NCBI GenBank assembly: GCA_902478885.1
Contig: CABSMS010000070.1
Coordinates: 1 to 11,425 of the forward strand
Source of the DNA: an uncultured Collinsella sp.
Lineage (GTDB): Bacteria; Actinomycetota; Coriobacteriia; Coriobacteriales; Coriobacteriaceae
Length of the DNA stretch: 11,425 nt
Direction: 5' to 3'
The position numbers were made by a program, and so were the translations under genes. Position 1 is the stretch's first letter. Each line of letters opens with the position of its first letter. The notes beneath the pieces were generated by a model, which saw only the letters and a list, made by a program, of their open reading frames with translations, was not told the DNA's origin and searched no databases. Positions 1 to 6,934 of this stretch are shown in pieces.

Positions 1-27
1 GGGCTCGGAGATGTGTATAAGAGACAG
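1..27 (+). other. Nextera (Tn5) sequencing adapter remnant, not genomic
   Basis: Positions 9-27 are exactly the 19-base Tn5 mosaic end AGATGTGTATAAGAGACAG. Positions 1-8 (GGGCTCGG) are the bases that precede it in the Illumina Nextera Read 2 adapter. The natural sequence, and the reading frame of yqeB, therefore start at 28. Anything translated or aligned from the first 27 bases is artefact. Confidence 0.97.
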
Positions 28-818
28 CCTCTAAAGATATCGGTGAGCATAGCGAGTGCCTCGAGCACGCCGCCGCCGACCGACGTCGCCTTGTCCGAAA
101 TGTAGTTGATATAGCTGGCATCGCCACGCGGATCGACATCGGCGCATTTAAAGCCCTCAGTCACCTGCACGCCGTTCGCCAAAAGCCCGCGCAGGCAGCC
201 ATCGATCTGCGTGCACATGGGCGTATCGTCCGCGTAGCCAATCACGTCTCCGGCGCTCACGATGTCGCCGATTGCGCGGTCGGACCGAAACACGCCGGCG
301 GCGGGGCTGTGGATAACGCGCTCCTTGCCATAGCCGGCGATCACGCCCGGCACGCCCGTGTTGGGCTGGGGCGAGCCCTGGGTAATGACGCGGCCCAAAA
401 AATGCCCGCGCATGGTCTCGACCACGGCGTCGCAATCGACCGGCGCGGTAAAGCCCGGCCCCACGGCGATGACGGTAGGCGCCATGTCGCGCGTGGTGCC
501 CAGGTTGCGCTTGGCCAAAATCGCGTCGACCACAGCCGCGGGTTTAAGCTCATCGAGCATCTTGGCCTGAGGGTCCACCACGACGGCAACATCCCCTGCT
601 TGGGTAATCTCGAGCGCCTCTGCCGGCGTCTGCGCCAAGCGAGCGCGAATGCCCTCGACCTGGACCTCGCCCAGGCGAATAGCCTCGCAAAAACTGATTG
701 TGCGGCGGATGCACGTGGGAACCGCGATATCGGCCATAACGACCGACACGCCGGCGCGCACCAAGCGAGCGGCGACACCCGTGGCGATATCGCCGGCGCC
801 GCGAACATAAACGAGCAT
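28..818 (-). CDS. yqeB: YqeB, selenium-dependent molybdenum hydroxylase accessory protein (EF2563 family), C-terminal end cut off
   Basis: YqeB-family proteins accompany selenium-dependent molybdenum hydroxylases (xanthine dehydrogenase-like enzymes) and are thought to act in maturing or loading their Se/Mo centre; the exact reaction is not settled. The chosen start is the ATG at 816-818, which opens MLVYVRGAGDIATGVA, a Rossmann-like N-terminal motif. It has a strong ribosome binding site, AGGGAGGTG at 827-835, eight bases upstream. The frame then stays open for 263 codons with no stop. Visible landmarks are AVGPGF and SPQPNTG in the middle, SPAAGVF about two-thirds along, and GGGVLEAL near the cut end. 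The family is about 260-280 residues, so only a few residues should be missing. Beyond base 28 the frame runs into adapter sequence, so the true C-terminus is unknown. The gene is divergent from yqeC, its usual functional partner. Confidence 0.9.
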
Positions 819-878
819 TCCCGAGGCACCTCCCTGTGCTACGGTTTGAGCAGAGCAAAAGCGGCTCGACCGCTACTC

Positions 879-897
879 TGATGATTATTTATTATCA
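879..897. promoter_or_regulatory. AT-rich near-palindrome in the yqeB/yqeC divergent promoter region
   Basis: TGATGAT (879-885), a five-base TATTT spacer, then ATTATCA (891-897) form an inverted repeat with six of seven positions matching. It lies in the only AT-rich patch of the 102-base space between yqeB and yqeC. On the minus strand a perfect TATAAT (902-907) sits just upstream of it, which would put a yqeB start site inside the repeat. On the plus strand the overlapping TATTAT (901-906) lies only 14 bases before the yqeC ATG. No good -35 box is seen on either strand. An operator role is inference from position. Confidence 0.35.
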
Positions 898-901
898 CAG
901 T

Positions 902-907
902 ATTATA
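902..907 (-). promoter_or_regulatory. Candidate -10 box for yqeB
   Basis: The minus strand reads a perfect TATAAT here, about 83 bases upstream of the yqeB start codon. This is compatible with a leader of roughly 75 bases that ends in the strong ribosome binding site at 827-835. The matching -35 position carries no recognisable TTGACA-like sequence, so the promoter is weak or needs an activator. Confidence 0.35.
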
Positions 908-920
908 CGGCGGTGAACAG

Positions 921-1655
921 ATGGAAACGGTTAGCGGCAATCTTGCCTCGGCGCTCAGGATCGAGCCGGACATTACCGCGATTATCGGCAGCGGCGGCAA
1001 GTCGACGTTGCTCAAAACGCTGGGTCTTGAGCTCATGCGCGCTGGCGGCCGCGTGCTCCTCTGCACCACCACGCATATGCTTCCCGTTGCCGGCGTGCCA
1101 TGGGACGGGTCGAATCGTCGCCTGGACGCCGTGCCTTGGAAGCCGGGCGCCTCGCATGTCCCCGGTTGCACCTGCGAGGCCTGCGCGGGCCTTGCACGCG
1201 GAGGCATCTGCCAGGCAGGCATCTTGGACCCGGAGACAGGCAAGCTCTCCGCCCCCGCCGAGCCGCTCAACGAGCTGGCGCAGCGCTTTGACTATGTGTT
1301 GGCCGAGGCAGATGGCAGCAAGCGACTCCCGCTCAAGGCGCATGCCGCCTGGGAGCCGGTAATTCCCGCCGCCACGGCAAACGTTGTCTGGGTCGTCGGC
1401 GCCTCGGGACTGGGCAAACCCGTCGCCGAGGTTGTCCACCGCCCCGAGCTCTTTTGCGAGCGTTGCGGCTGCGAGCTCACCGACACTGCCACCCCAGAGC
1501 GCGTCGCCCAGGTGCTCAATGCCGAGCTGCGGATGCTGAACCTCAACAATGCCCGCGTCATGCTCAACCAAGTCGACACGCTCAGCGACCCCACGATGGC
1601 CGACCGCTTCGAGGCAGCCCTCGGCCGCCCCCTCATCGCCACCAGCCTCAAGTAG
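921..1655 (+). CDS. yqeC: YqeC, selenium-dependent molybdenum hydroxylase accessory protein
   Basis: This 244-residue cytoplasmic protein has YqeC family landmarks: a P-loop-like GSGGKST (residues 23-29), TTTHM (49-53), the signature EADGSKRLPLKAH (129-141) and VVGASGLGKP (158-167). YqeC is one of the marker proteins that co-occur with YqeB and selenium-dependent molybdenum hydroxylases. It is presumed to be a nucleotide-binding maturation factor, but its reaction is not established. The start at 921 is the first ATG in frame and leaves just enough sequence before the nucleotide-binding loop. Its ribosome binding site is poor (GGTGA around 912-916). Two cysteine groups, C83/C85/C88/C97 and C179/C182/C184, look like metal ligands and may not be general in the family. 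The gene is divergent from yqeB and convergent with the hydantoinase gene, with a large palindrome in the gap. Confidence 0.92.
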   Translation: METVSGNLASALRIEPDITAIIGSGGKSTLLKTLGLELMRAGGRVLLCTTTHMLPVAGVPWDGSNRRLDAVPWKPGASHVPGCTCEACAGLARGGICQAGILDPETGKLSAPAEPLNELAQRFDYVLAEADGSKRLPLKAHAAWEPVIPAATANVVWVVGASGLGKPVAEVVHRPELFCERCGCELTDTATPERVAQVLNAELRMLNLNNARVMLNQVDTLSDPTMADRFEAALGRPLIATSLK

Positions 1656-1670
1656 CCGGCCCCATCTCGT

Positions 1671-1739
1671 CAGTTGCGGTGAAATACGGACTGTTTGGCC
1701 GCCAAACGGCCGCAAACAGTCCGTATTTCACCGCAACTG
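1671..1739. repeat. Long perfect palindrome (27-base arms) between convergent genes
   Basis: Bases 1671-1697 and 1713-1739 are exact reverse complements of each other. The 15 bases between them can add an inner GGCCG/CGGCC stem (1697-1701 with 1707-1711) around a CCAAA loop. The element fills most of the 110-base gap between the ends of yqeC (plus) and the hydantoinase gene (minus). It could stop or protect both transcripts, but neither side has a T-run, so it is not a standard intrinsic terminator. A non-autonomous palindromic mobile repeat is the other reading. No target-site duplication is evident next to it. Confidence 0.85.
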
Positions 1740-1765
1740 CGGAGGGGAATCCGGTGATCTTCCTG

Positions 1766-3133
1766 TTAGCGGGGGACGTAGCGGCCGGGTTGGGCTCCGG
1801 TGGGCTCGCCGTCGCGCGCCACCAGCACGCCGTTCACAAACACGGCCTTGGCGCGGCCATGTGCCTCAAAACCCTCGAGCGGCGTGTAGTCCACGGCCTG
1901 ATGCTGCGTCGCGGCGCTGATCGTCCAACGCGCGCAAGGATCCCACACGCACACATCGGCATCGGAGCCCTCGGCAAGACAGCCCTTGCGCGGATACATG
2001 CCAAAAACGCGCGCCGGGTTCTCGCTCATCAAGCGGCAGAGGTCCTCGGGGCCCAGCTGGCCCTCAAAGCTCGTGGCAATCGCGACGGGACGATGCTCCA
2101 CGCCGGGCCCGCCGTTGGGAATCGCGCGGAAATCGTCGCGCCCGCGGTCCTTTTGCCCGTGCAGGTTAAAGCTGCAATGATCGGTTGCAATAGTATCGAT
2201 CTCGCCGGCCACAAGCGCCTCGCGCAGCGCGGCACGGTCACCGGCATGGCGCAGCGGCGGGCTCATCACGTACTTGGCGCCCGCAAAGCCGTCCTCGCCC
2301 TGCTCCAGATAGCAGGTGTCGTCGAGCATCAGATACTGAGGGCAGGTCTCGACATAGATATTCTTCTGCCCGCGCGCTTTGGCAGCACGGATGGCCTCGA
2401 GCCCCAGCTTGGTCGAAAGGTGCACCACGTTGACCGGAGCGTCCCCGGCCAAGTGAGCCAGATACAGCAGGCGGCTCACGGCCTCGGCCTCACACACGTC
2501 CGGACGGCTGAGCGCATGGCCCTCGGGCCCGTGGATACCCTGCTCAAACACGCGCTTCTGCAGCGCGTTGACCAACGTGCCGTTCTCGCAATGCACGCAC
2601 AGTATGCCGCCAATACGCTTGAGCTCCTCGAGCACCTCGAGCGTCTCGGCATCGTCCAGGCGCAGGTGGTCGTAGGCAAAGTAGGTCTTAAACGACGATA
2701 CGCCCGCCTCACGCATGGCCGAAAGATCGGCGCGGTTGCGCTCATTCCACTCGGCGAGCGCCATATGAAAAGCGTAGTTTGCCGTGCAGGTTCCGTCGGC
2801 GCGGCGATGCCACTCGGCAAGGGCATCGGGCATGGTCACGCCGCGATCGGCCGTCGCGTAGTCCACAATGGTCGTCGTACCGCCGCAGGCAGCCGCACGC
2901 GCACCGGTCTCAAAGCTATCTGCCGTCCAATCCATGCCAGTCCAGCACTGCATGTGCGTGTGGCCGTCGATAAAGCCGGGAAACACCCAGCAGCCCACGG
3001 CGTCCTGGACGGTATCGCCCTCGCCCGGCTCGATTGCCGCGGCAATCCGCACAATCTTATCGCCCTCCATGGCAAGATCGGCGCGGCGAAGCCCCTGGGG
3101 CGTCACGAGCGCGCCGTTTTTGATGATGATCAT
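1766..3133 (-). CDS. hyuA: Dihydropyrimidinase / D-hydantoinase-like cyclic amidohydrolase (HyuA type of the Se/purine cluster)
   Basis: The 455-residue protein belongs to the amidohydrolase superfamily, which hydrolyses the ring amide of dihydropyrimidines, hydantoins and similar ureides. The binuclear metal set is visible: HTH at 58-60 in GFIDGHTHM, the lysine expected to be carboxylated at K149 in FKTYFAY, H181 in CVHCENG, H238 in VVHLST, and D318 in ATDHCSF. Length matches hydantoinases (450-480). The ATG at 3131-3133 has AAGGAG five bases upstream. The mocA stop lies only nine bases before this start, and its TAA abuts the ribosome binding site, so the two genes are almost certainly co-transcribed and probably translationally coupled. 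In clusters of this type the enzyme is proposed to open a ring intermediate of anaerobic purine breakdown. The true substrate cannot be read from sequence. Classic pyrimidine use is the alternative. Confidence 0.9.
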   Translation of the reverse strand: MIIIKNGALVTPQGLRRADLAMEGDKIVRIAAAIEPGEGDTVQDAVGCWVFPGFIDGHTHMQCWTGMDWTADSFETGARAAACGGTTTIVDYATADRGVTMPDALAEWHRRADGTCTANYAFHMALAEWNERNRADLSAMREAGVSSFKTYFAYDHLRLDDAETLEVLEELKRIGGILCVHCENGTLVNALQKRVFEQGIHGPEGHALSRPDVCEAEAVSRLLYLAHLAGDAPVNVVHLSTKLGLEAIRAAKARGQKNIYVETCPQYLMLDDTCYLEQGEDGFAGAKYVMSPPLRHAGDRAALREALVAGEIDTIATDHCSFNLHGQKDRGRDDFRAIPNGGPGVEHRPVAIATSFEGQLGPEDLCRLMSENPARVFGMYPRKGCLAEGSDADVCVWDPCARWTISAATQHQAVDYTPLEGFEAHGRAKAVFVNGVLVARDGEPTGAQPGRYVPR

Positions 3134-3142
3134 AATTGCTCC

Positions 3143-3757
3143 TTATTGATTGATGCAGTTGGCCACGCGATCAAAATACGAGCAGGCGGCGATATGCTCC
3201 GTTATGCGTTGCTGTCCCTTGGCGGTATCGACGTCCCACAGCTCGTAGGCACGCGCCTCGACCAGCACCACGTCGGTACGGTCCTTGAGGATCGAACCGC
3301 CGCCGTCCTTGCCCTCAAGACACATGAGTGCATCGAACAGTTCCGCCGGAAAGAGCACCGGGCTCGAAGGCTCACCGTTGCACGCAAGACGCACCGGATG
3401 CTTGCGGCCACGCTCATCAAACGTGCGAACCATGGCCTCAAAAGAATCCGAACTCACGAGCGGCTGGTCGCCCGGCAAAAAGAGGCAACCTTTCCAGTTG
3501 CGTTCGACTCCCCACGAAAGGCCCGCACGGACGCTTTCGCTGCGCAGCTCGCCATCGTGCAGCACGCACGGGCAATGCTTGTCCTCGCAAATCTGAGCGA
3601 CCTCGGGCCAACGCGTCGAAACCACAACGTCAAAGCCCCAGGGAACCGAATCGATGGTCCGGGCAATCAGCGGCTCGCCATAGATATCGGCAAGCATCTT
3701 GTTAGAGCCAAACCGCTTGCCCTCGCCCGAAGCCATAATGACGCATCCAAGTTTCAT
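3143..3757 (-). CDS. mocA: MocA-like molybdenum cofactor nucleotidyltransferase
   Basis: This 204-residue NTP-transferase (MobA/MocA fold) probably attaches CMP to molybdopterin, to make the dinucleotide cofactor of xanthine-dehydrogenase-type hydroxylases. The N-terminal nucleotide-binding motif MASGEGKRFGSNKML (residues 8-22) stands for the usual LAAGxSxRMGxxK. Metal-binding LPGDQPLVS is at 94-102 and a C-terminal DVDT at 175-178. A longer frame exists up to 3856, but the extra 33 residues have no family character. The ATG at 3755-3757 has an excellent GGAGGT six bases upstream, so it was chosen. The gene follows a terminator behind ygeW, so it probably has its own promoter in 3758-3844, although no clear one is seen there. 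The hydantoinase gene follows nine bases after the stop. CTP versus GTP specificity is inferred from the neighbourhood only. Confidence 0.88.
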   Translation of the reverse strand: MKLGCVIMASGEGKRFGSNKMLADIYGEPLIARTIDSVPWGFDVVVSTRWPEVAQICEDKHCPCVLHDGELRSESVRAGLSWGVERNWKGCLFLPGDQPLVSSDSFEAMVRTFDERGRKHPVRLACNGEPSSPVLFPAELFDALMCLEGKDGGGSILKDRTDVVLVEARAYELWDVDTAKGQQRITEHIAACSYFDRVANCINQ

Positions 3758-3844
3758 GGTGATACCTCCCCTGAAACCATCGTACCCATAACTCGCGCCG
3801 CGGGCATCTACATCGAAAGCGCTTATCCCGCACGCCCGCGATGC

Positions 3845-3883
3845 AAAAAGGGGCACCCCGCCGGTTGGCAGAGCGCCCCCTTT
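3845..3883 (-). terminator. Intrinsic terminator after ygeW
   Basis: On the minus strand, 24 bases after the ygeW stop, AAAGGGGGC (3883-3875) can pair with GCCCCTTTT (3854-3846), giving nine base pairs with one G-U. The T-run continues to 3845. The loop contains a small GCC/GGC stem. It should separate the ygeX-ygeY-ygeW transcript from mocA-hyuA. Confidence 0.75.
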
Positions 3884-3906
3884 ACATGGCTTACCTCAAC
3901 CCGGCT

Positions 3907-5109
3907 TTAGGCCTGGAGCCAACGGGCGGTGTTGCGCTCGTCGAGGGCCTTGAGGGTAGCGGCGGGATCGGCAACCTTCTGCAGGAACATCATGGCTGCG
4001 ATGGCGTACGGCTTGTAGCTGGCCTCCTTGTACATGCCCACGCGGTGCATGTCGAAGACGTCGGCGTTAACCTCGCCGTGCTCGCAGGAGACACCGGAGA
4101 TGTCGGCGGGCAGCGGGTGCATAAAGATGGTGTCCTGGCCGTTGGCGGTCTTCTCCATGAGCTCGGTCGTGGAGCACCAGTCCTGATGGGTGGCGTTCTG
4201 GGCGAGCAGCTCCTTCTCGAGCGCTGCGATGCCGGCGTCGTCGCCCTCGGCGTACAGGTTGGTGCGCTTCTCCATGGCGGCAAACGGAGCCCAGCTCTTG
4301 GGGATCACGATGTCGGCGCCCTCGAAGGCCTCGGCCATGGTGTTGACCTGCTTAAAGGTGGTGCCGGACTCGGCGGCATAGCTCTTGGCGCGCTCGACGA
4401 CCTCGGGCATGAGGTCGTAGCCCTCGGGGTGAGCCAGGGTAACGTCCATGCCAAAGCGGGGCAGCAGGCTGATCAGCGACTGCGGGCAGGACAGCGGCTT
4501 GCCGTAAGAGGGCGAGTAGGCCCAGGTGACGGCAACCTTCTTGCCTTTAAGGTTCTCAAGACCGCCAAACTCGTTGATGAGGTAGAGCATGTCGGCAGAG
4601 GACTGCGTGGGGTGATCGGAGTCGGACTGCAGGGAGATGAGCGTGGGGCGGTGATCCAGAACGCCGTCCTCGTAAGCCTGCTGGACAGACTCGGAGACCT
4701 CGGCCATGTAGGCGTCGCCCTTGCCGATGTACATGTCGTCGCGGATGCCGATGACGTCGGCCATGAAGGAGATCATGGTAGCGGTCTCGCGGACGGTCTC
4801 GCCGTGAGCGATCTGGGACTTTTTCTCGTCCAGGTCCTGCAGCTCAAGGCCGAGCAGGTTGGCGGCCTTAGAGAAAGAGAAACGCGTACGGGTGGAGTTG
4901 TCGCGGAACAGGGAGACGGCCAGGCCCGAGTCGAAGATCTTGGACGAAACGTTGTTCTCACGCAGCTCGCGCAGGGCGTCGGCGACGATGTAGAGCGCCT
5001 TGAGCTCGTCGGTGGTCTTGTCCCAAGTGTGCAGGAAGTCGCTACCGTACATACCCTTAAAATCGAGGCCGTTCAGCTGCTCGACGAGCTCGGTAAACTT
5101 AGCGTCCAT
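3907..5109 (-). CDS. ygeW: YgeW, knotted carbamoyltransferase of unknown substrate
   Basis: The 400-residue protein belongs to the aspartate/ornithine carbamoyltransferase superfamily, YgeW branch, whose members carry a trefoil knot and use an unidentified amino substrate. Carbamoyl-phosphate motifs are plain: FRDNSTRTRFSF (residues 68-79) and HPTQ (166-169), with HPLPAD (331-336) in the second domain. HPLP resembles aspartate transcarbamylases rather than the HCLP of ornithine enzymes. At 400 residues it is longer than OTCases (about 310-335) and matches YgeW (about 395). The ATG at 5107-5109 has AAAGGA seven bases upstream. It lies last in the ygeX-ygeY-ygeW series, ahead of a terminator. 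In purine-degradation clusters it is thought to work in the catabolic direction, releasing carbamoyl phosphate, whose energy a carbamate kinase could recover. No such kinase is in this window. Confidence 0.93.
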   Translation of the reverse strand: MDAKFTELVEQLNGLDFKGMYGSDFLHTWDKTTDELKALYIVADALRELRENNVSSKIFDSGLAVSLFRDNSTRTRFSFSKAANLLGLELQDLDEKKSQIAHGETVRETATMISFMADVIGIRDDMYIGKGDAYMAEVSESVQQAYEDGVLDHRPTLISLQSDSDHPTQSSADMLYLINEFGGLENLKGKKVAVTWAYSPSYGKPLSCPQSLISLLPRFGMDVTLAHPEGYDLMPEVVERAKSYAAESGTTFKQVNTMAEAFEGADIVIPKSWAPFAAMEKRTNLYAEGDDAGIAALEKELLAQNATHQDWCSTTELMEKTANGQDTIFMHPLPADISGVSCEHGEVNADVFDMHRVGMYKEASYKPYAIAAMMFLQKVADPAATLKALDERNTARWLQA

Positions 5110-5309
5110 GGAAATGTCCTTTCTAAAGATGAAACGATCGCAATGAGTAGATGTGCTCCGGCATGCGCGTGTGGCAGAACATGCAGAGCACCATGACGAG
5201 GACCCGCCACCGTTGAGGAAGCATGGGAGATAACGACCGCGGGCCCCAAGTCAACAGGGGGTGCCGGGGACACGAGCGGCCCCCGGCTCAACAAAATCGA
5301 GGAATGGGA
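5110..5309 (-). promoter_or_regulatory. ygeY-ygeW intergenic region with two hairpins and a weak promoter candidate
   Basis: The 200-base gap is long for genes read the same way. Just after the ygeY stop, GCCGGGG (5263-5269) pairs with CCCCGGC (5281-5287) around an 11-base loop, without a T-run. A second hairpin, GTGCTC (5153-5158) with GAGCAC (5186-5191) plus GCATG (5161-5165) with CATGC (5180-5184), lies in the ygeW leader. Between them the minus strand has TTGACT (5249-5254), a 16-base spacer and a poor TATCTC. The hairpins may process the transcript or slow the polymerase; a separate ygeW promoter is possible but weakly supported. Confidence 0.4.
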
Positions 5310-6695
5310 CTAATCGATCTTGTTGTTGGTCAGACCGGCGCGGAACACGGTGGCGTCGCCATCGGCCTTGCTCGGATCGTAGAGGTTCAGGGCAGCCACG
5401 TACATGGCGGCAGCGGTGACCAGGTCGTCCTTGTAGGTGACCTCGTTGGGAGCGTGAGCCTGAGACTCGGCACCCGGGCCAAAGCCCACGCAGGGGATGC
5501 CGTAGCGGCCCTGGATGGAGACGCAGTTCGTGGAGAAGGTCCACTTGTCGCACAGCGGACGACCGGTGCGCTTGTCCATGCTGGGCTCGCAGCCGATGCG
5601 CTCGTCACCAAACATGGCCTTGTGGGCGTCGACGAGGGCCTTGACGTGCGGAGCGGTCTCCTTGTTGATCCACGTGGGGAAGTAAGCCTCGGTCTCGTAG
5701 ACCTCGCCGGTCCAGGACGGACGGTCGTACATGTACATGGAGACCTTCACGTCGTCACCGTACTTCTTGGCTGCCGGCAGGTTGCGGATCTCGTCCAGGC
5801 AGGACTCCCAGGTCTCGCCGGCGGTCATGCGACGGTCGATGGAGATGGCGCAGGAGTCGGCCACGGCGCAGCGGCTGGGGCTGGTGTAGAAGATCTGGCT
5901 GACGGTGCAGGTGCCGCGGCCCAGGAAGCGGGCATCCTCGAAGTGCGCGGGATTGTACTTGGGGTCGAGCATCTTGACGAGACCCTTGATGTCGGTCGAC
6001 TCGTCGCAGCCGTTGTTGTTGAGGGCGCGGACGTCGGCGATGATGTCGGCCATCTTGTAGATGGCGTTGTCGCCGCGGTCGGGAGCGGAGCCGTGGCAGG
6101 AGGTACCGTGAACGTCGACGCGGATCTCCATGCGGCCGCGGTGACCGCGATAGATGCCGCCGTCGGTGGGCTCGGTGGAAATGACGAACTCGGGCTTAAT
6201 GCCATCCTTGTTGTAGATGTACTGCCAGCACATGCCGTCGCAGTCCTCTTCCTGGACGGTGCCGACGACCATGATCTTGTAGCCCTCGGGGATGAGGCCC
6301 ATGTCCTTCATCATCTTGGCAGCGTAGGTAGCAGAAGCCATGCCGCCCTCCTGGTCGGAGCCGCCGCGGCCGTAGATGATCTCGTCGGTCTCGTAGCCCT
6401 CATAGGGATCGGCATCCCAGTTCTCGATGTTGCCGATGCCGACGGTGTCGATGTGGGAGTCGATGGCGATGATCTTGTCGCCCTCGCCCATAAAGCCCAT
6501 GACGTTGCCCAGACCGTCGACCTTGACCTCGTCATAGCCAAGGCTCTCCATCTCGGCCTTGATGCAAGCGACAACCTCGCCCTCCTCGCAGGACTCAGAG
6601 GGATGGGAGATCATAGCGCGCAGGAAGCGAGTCATATCAGCACGATGGGACTCAGCAGCAGCCTTGATAGCGTCGAAATCGAGTTCTTTAGCCAT
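5310..6695 (-). CDS. ygeY: YgeY, M20-family metallohydrolase linked to selenium/purine clusters
   Basis: The 461-residue zinc-type hydrolase belongs to the M20 (ArgE/DapE/carboxypeptidase G2) family. Metal and catalytic residues are in place: H81 and D83 in [11 protein letters not shown]114 in [11 protein letters not shown]149-E150 in [10 protein letters not shown]175 in STEPTD and H414 in AHAPNE. A dimerisation domain lies between, with [11 protein letters not shown] near residue 195. A TTG codon three triplets upstream is in frame, but it touches the ribosome binding site AGAAAGG. The ATG at 6693-6695, nine bases from that site, is therefore the likely start and begins [10 protein letters not shown]. 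The M20 fold implies removal of an acyl, carbamoyl or similar group from an amino compound. In this setting it could act on the ureido or acyl intermediate that leads to diaminopropionate, but this is inference. Confidence 0.93.
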   Translation of the reverse strand: MAKELDFDAIKAAAESHRADMTRFLRAMISHPSESCEEGEVVACIKAEMESLGYDEVKVDGLGNVMGFMGEGDKIIAIDSHIDTVGIGNIENWDADPYEGYETDEIIYGRGGSDQEGGMASATYAAKMMKDMGLIPEGYKIMVVGTVQEEDCDGMCWQYIYNKDGIKPEFVISTEPTDGGIYRGHRGRMEIRVDVHGTSCHGSAPDRGDNAIYKMADIIADVRALNNNGCDESTDIKGLVKMLDPKYNPAHFEDARFLGRGTCTVSQIFYTSPSRCAVADSCAISIDRRMTAGETWESCLDEIRNLPAAKKYGDDVKVSMYMYDRPSWTGEVYETEAYFPTWINKETAPHVKALVDAHKAMFGDERIGCEPSMDKRTGRPLCDKWTFSTNCVSIQGRYGIPCVGFGPGAESQAHAPNEVTYKDDLVTAAAMYVAALNLYDPSKADGDATVFRAGLTNNKID

Positions 6696-6720
6696 AACAG
6701 TCAACCTTTCTACAAGGGTT

Positions 6721-6732
6721 TACCTACAGGTA
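6721..6732. promoter_or_regulatory. Short palindrome in the ygeY leader
   Basis: TACCT-AC-AGGTA is a 12-base inverted repeat 26 bases before the ygeY start. On the minus strand TTGGCA lies upstream of it, at 6755-6760, but the downstream TATCTA is a poor -10 box. It could be an operator or chance. Confidence 0.2.
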
Positions 6733-6799
6733 GATATTTCAGATAGATCACTTGTGCCAAGTAGCGTGAGGTCGAGCACCCCACAAGCAAGTGGACGTA

Positions 6800-6918
6800 G
6801 GGTGGCGGAGCATATGTTTGCTCCGTCGCGAGTTCCGCACGCAAAGGAAAGCACTTAATGTGCTTTCCGTCTTGCGCAGGACTGTTCGAGCAGGGAGCAA
6901 ATATATGCTCCGCCACCC
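6800..6918. repeat. Large palindromic element between ygeX and ygeY
   Basis: Bases 6800-6824 and 6894-6918 are 25-base inverted arms, 24 of 25 identical. Their only difference (G6816 opposite T6902) would be a G-U pair in plus-strand RNA and a C-A mismatch in minus-strand RNA. Inside, GGAAAGCAC (6846-6854) and GTGCTTTCC (6860-6868) form a perfect nine-pair hairpin with a TTAAT loop, extended by CGCAA (6840-6844) and TTGCG (6872-6876). The whole 119 bases can fold as one long hairpin starting 16 bases after the ygeX stop. It may be an intercistronic stability or processing structure, a structured RNA, or a small non-autonomous mobile repeat. No open reading frame or family is recognised. Confidence 0.85.
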
Positions 6919-6934
6919 GGACAGGTCAGGCCTG

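Noticed and set aside
1..27. Tn5-like transposon end as a real mobile element
   Set aside because: The preceding GGGCTCGG is specific to the commercial adapter, and the match begins at the very first base of the contig.
341..858. Minus-strand and plus-strand frames overlapping yqeB
   Set aside because: The frame starting at 818 has the family motifs and a strong ribosome binding site. The others are Arg-rich and out of frame.
1454..3910. An 818-codon plus-strand open frame across hyuA and mocA
   Set aside because: It runs antisense through two genes with clear catalytic motifs and good ribosome binding sites. Its translation is Arg/His/Ala-rich without domains. High GC at third positions keeps antisense frames open.
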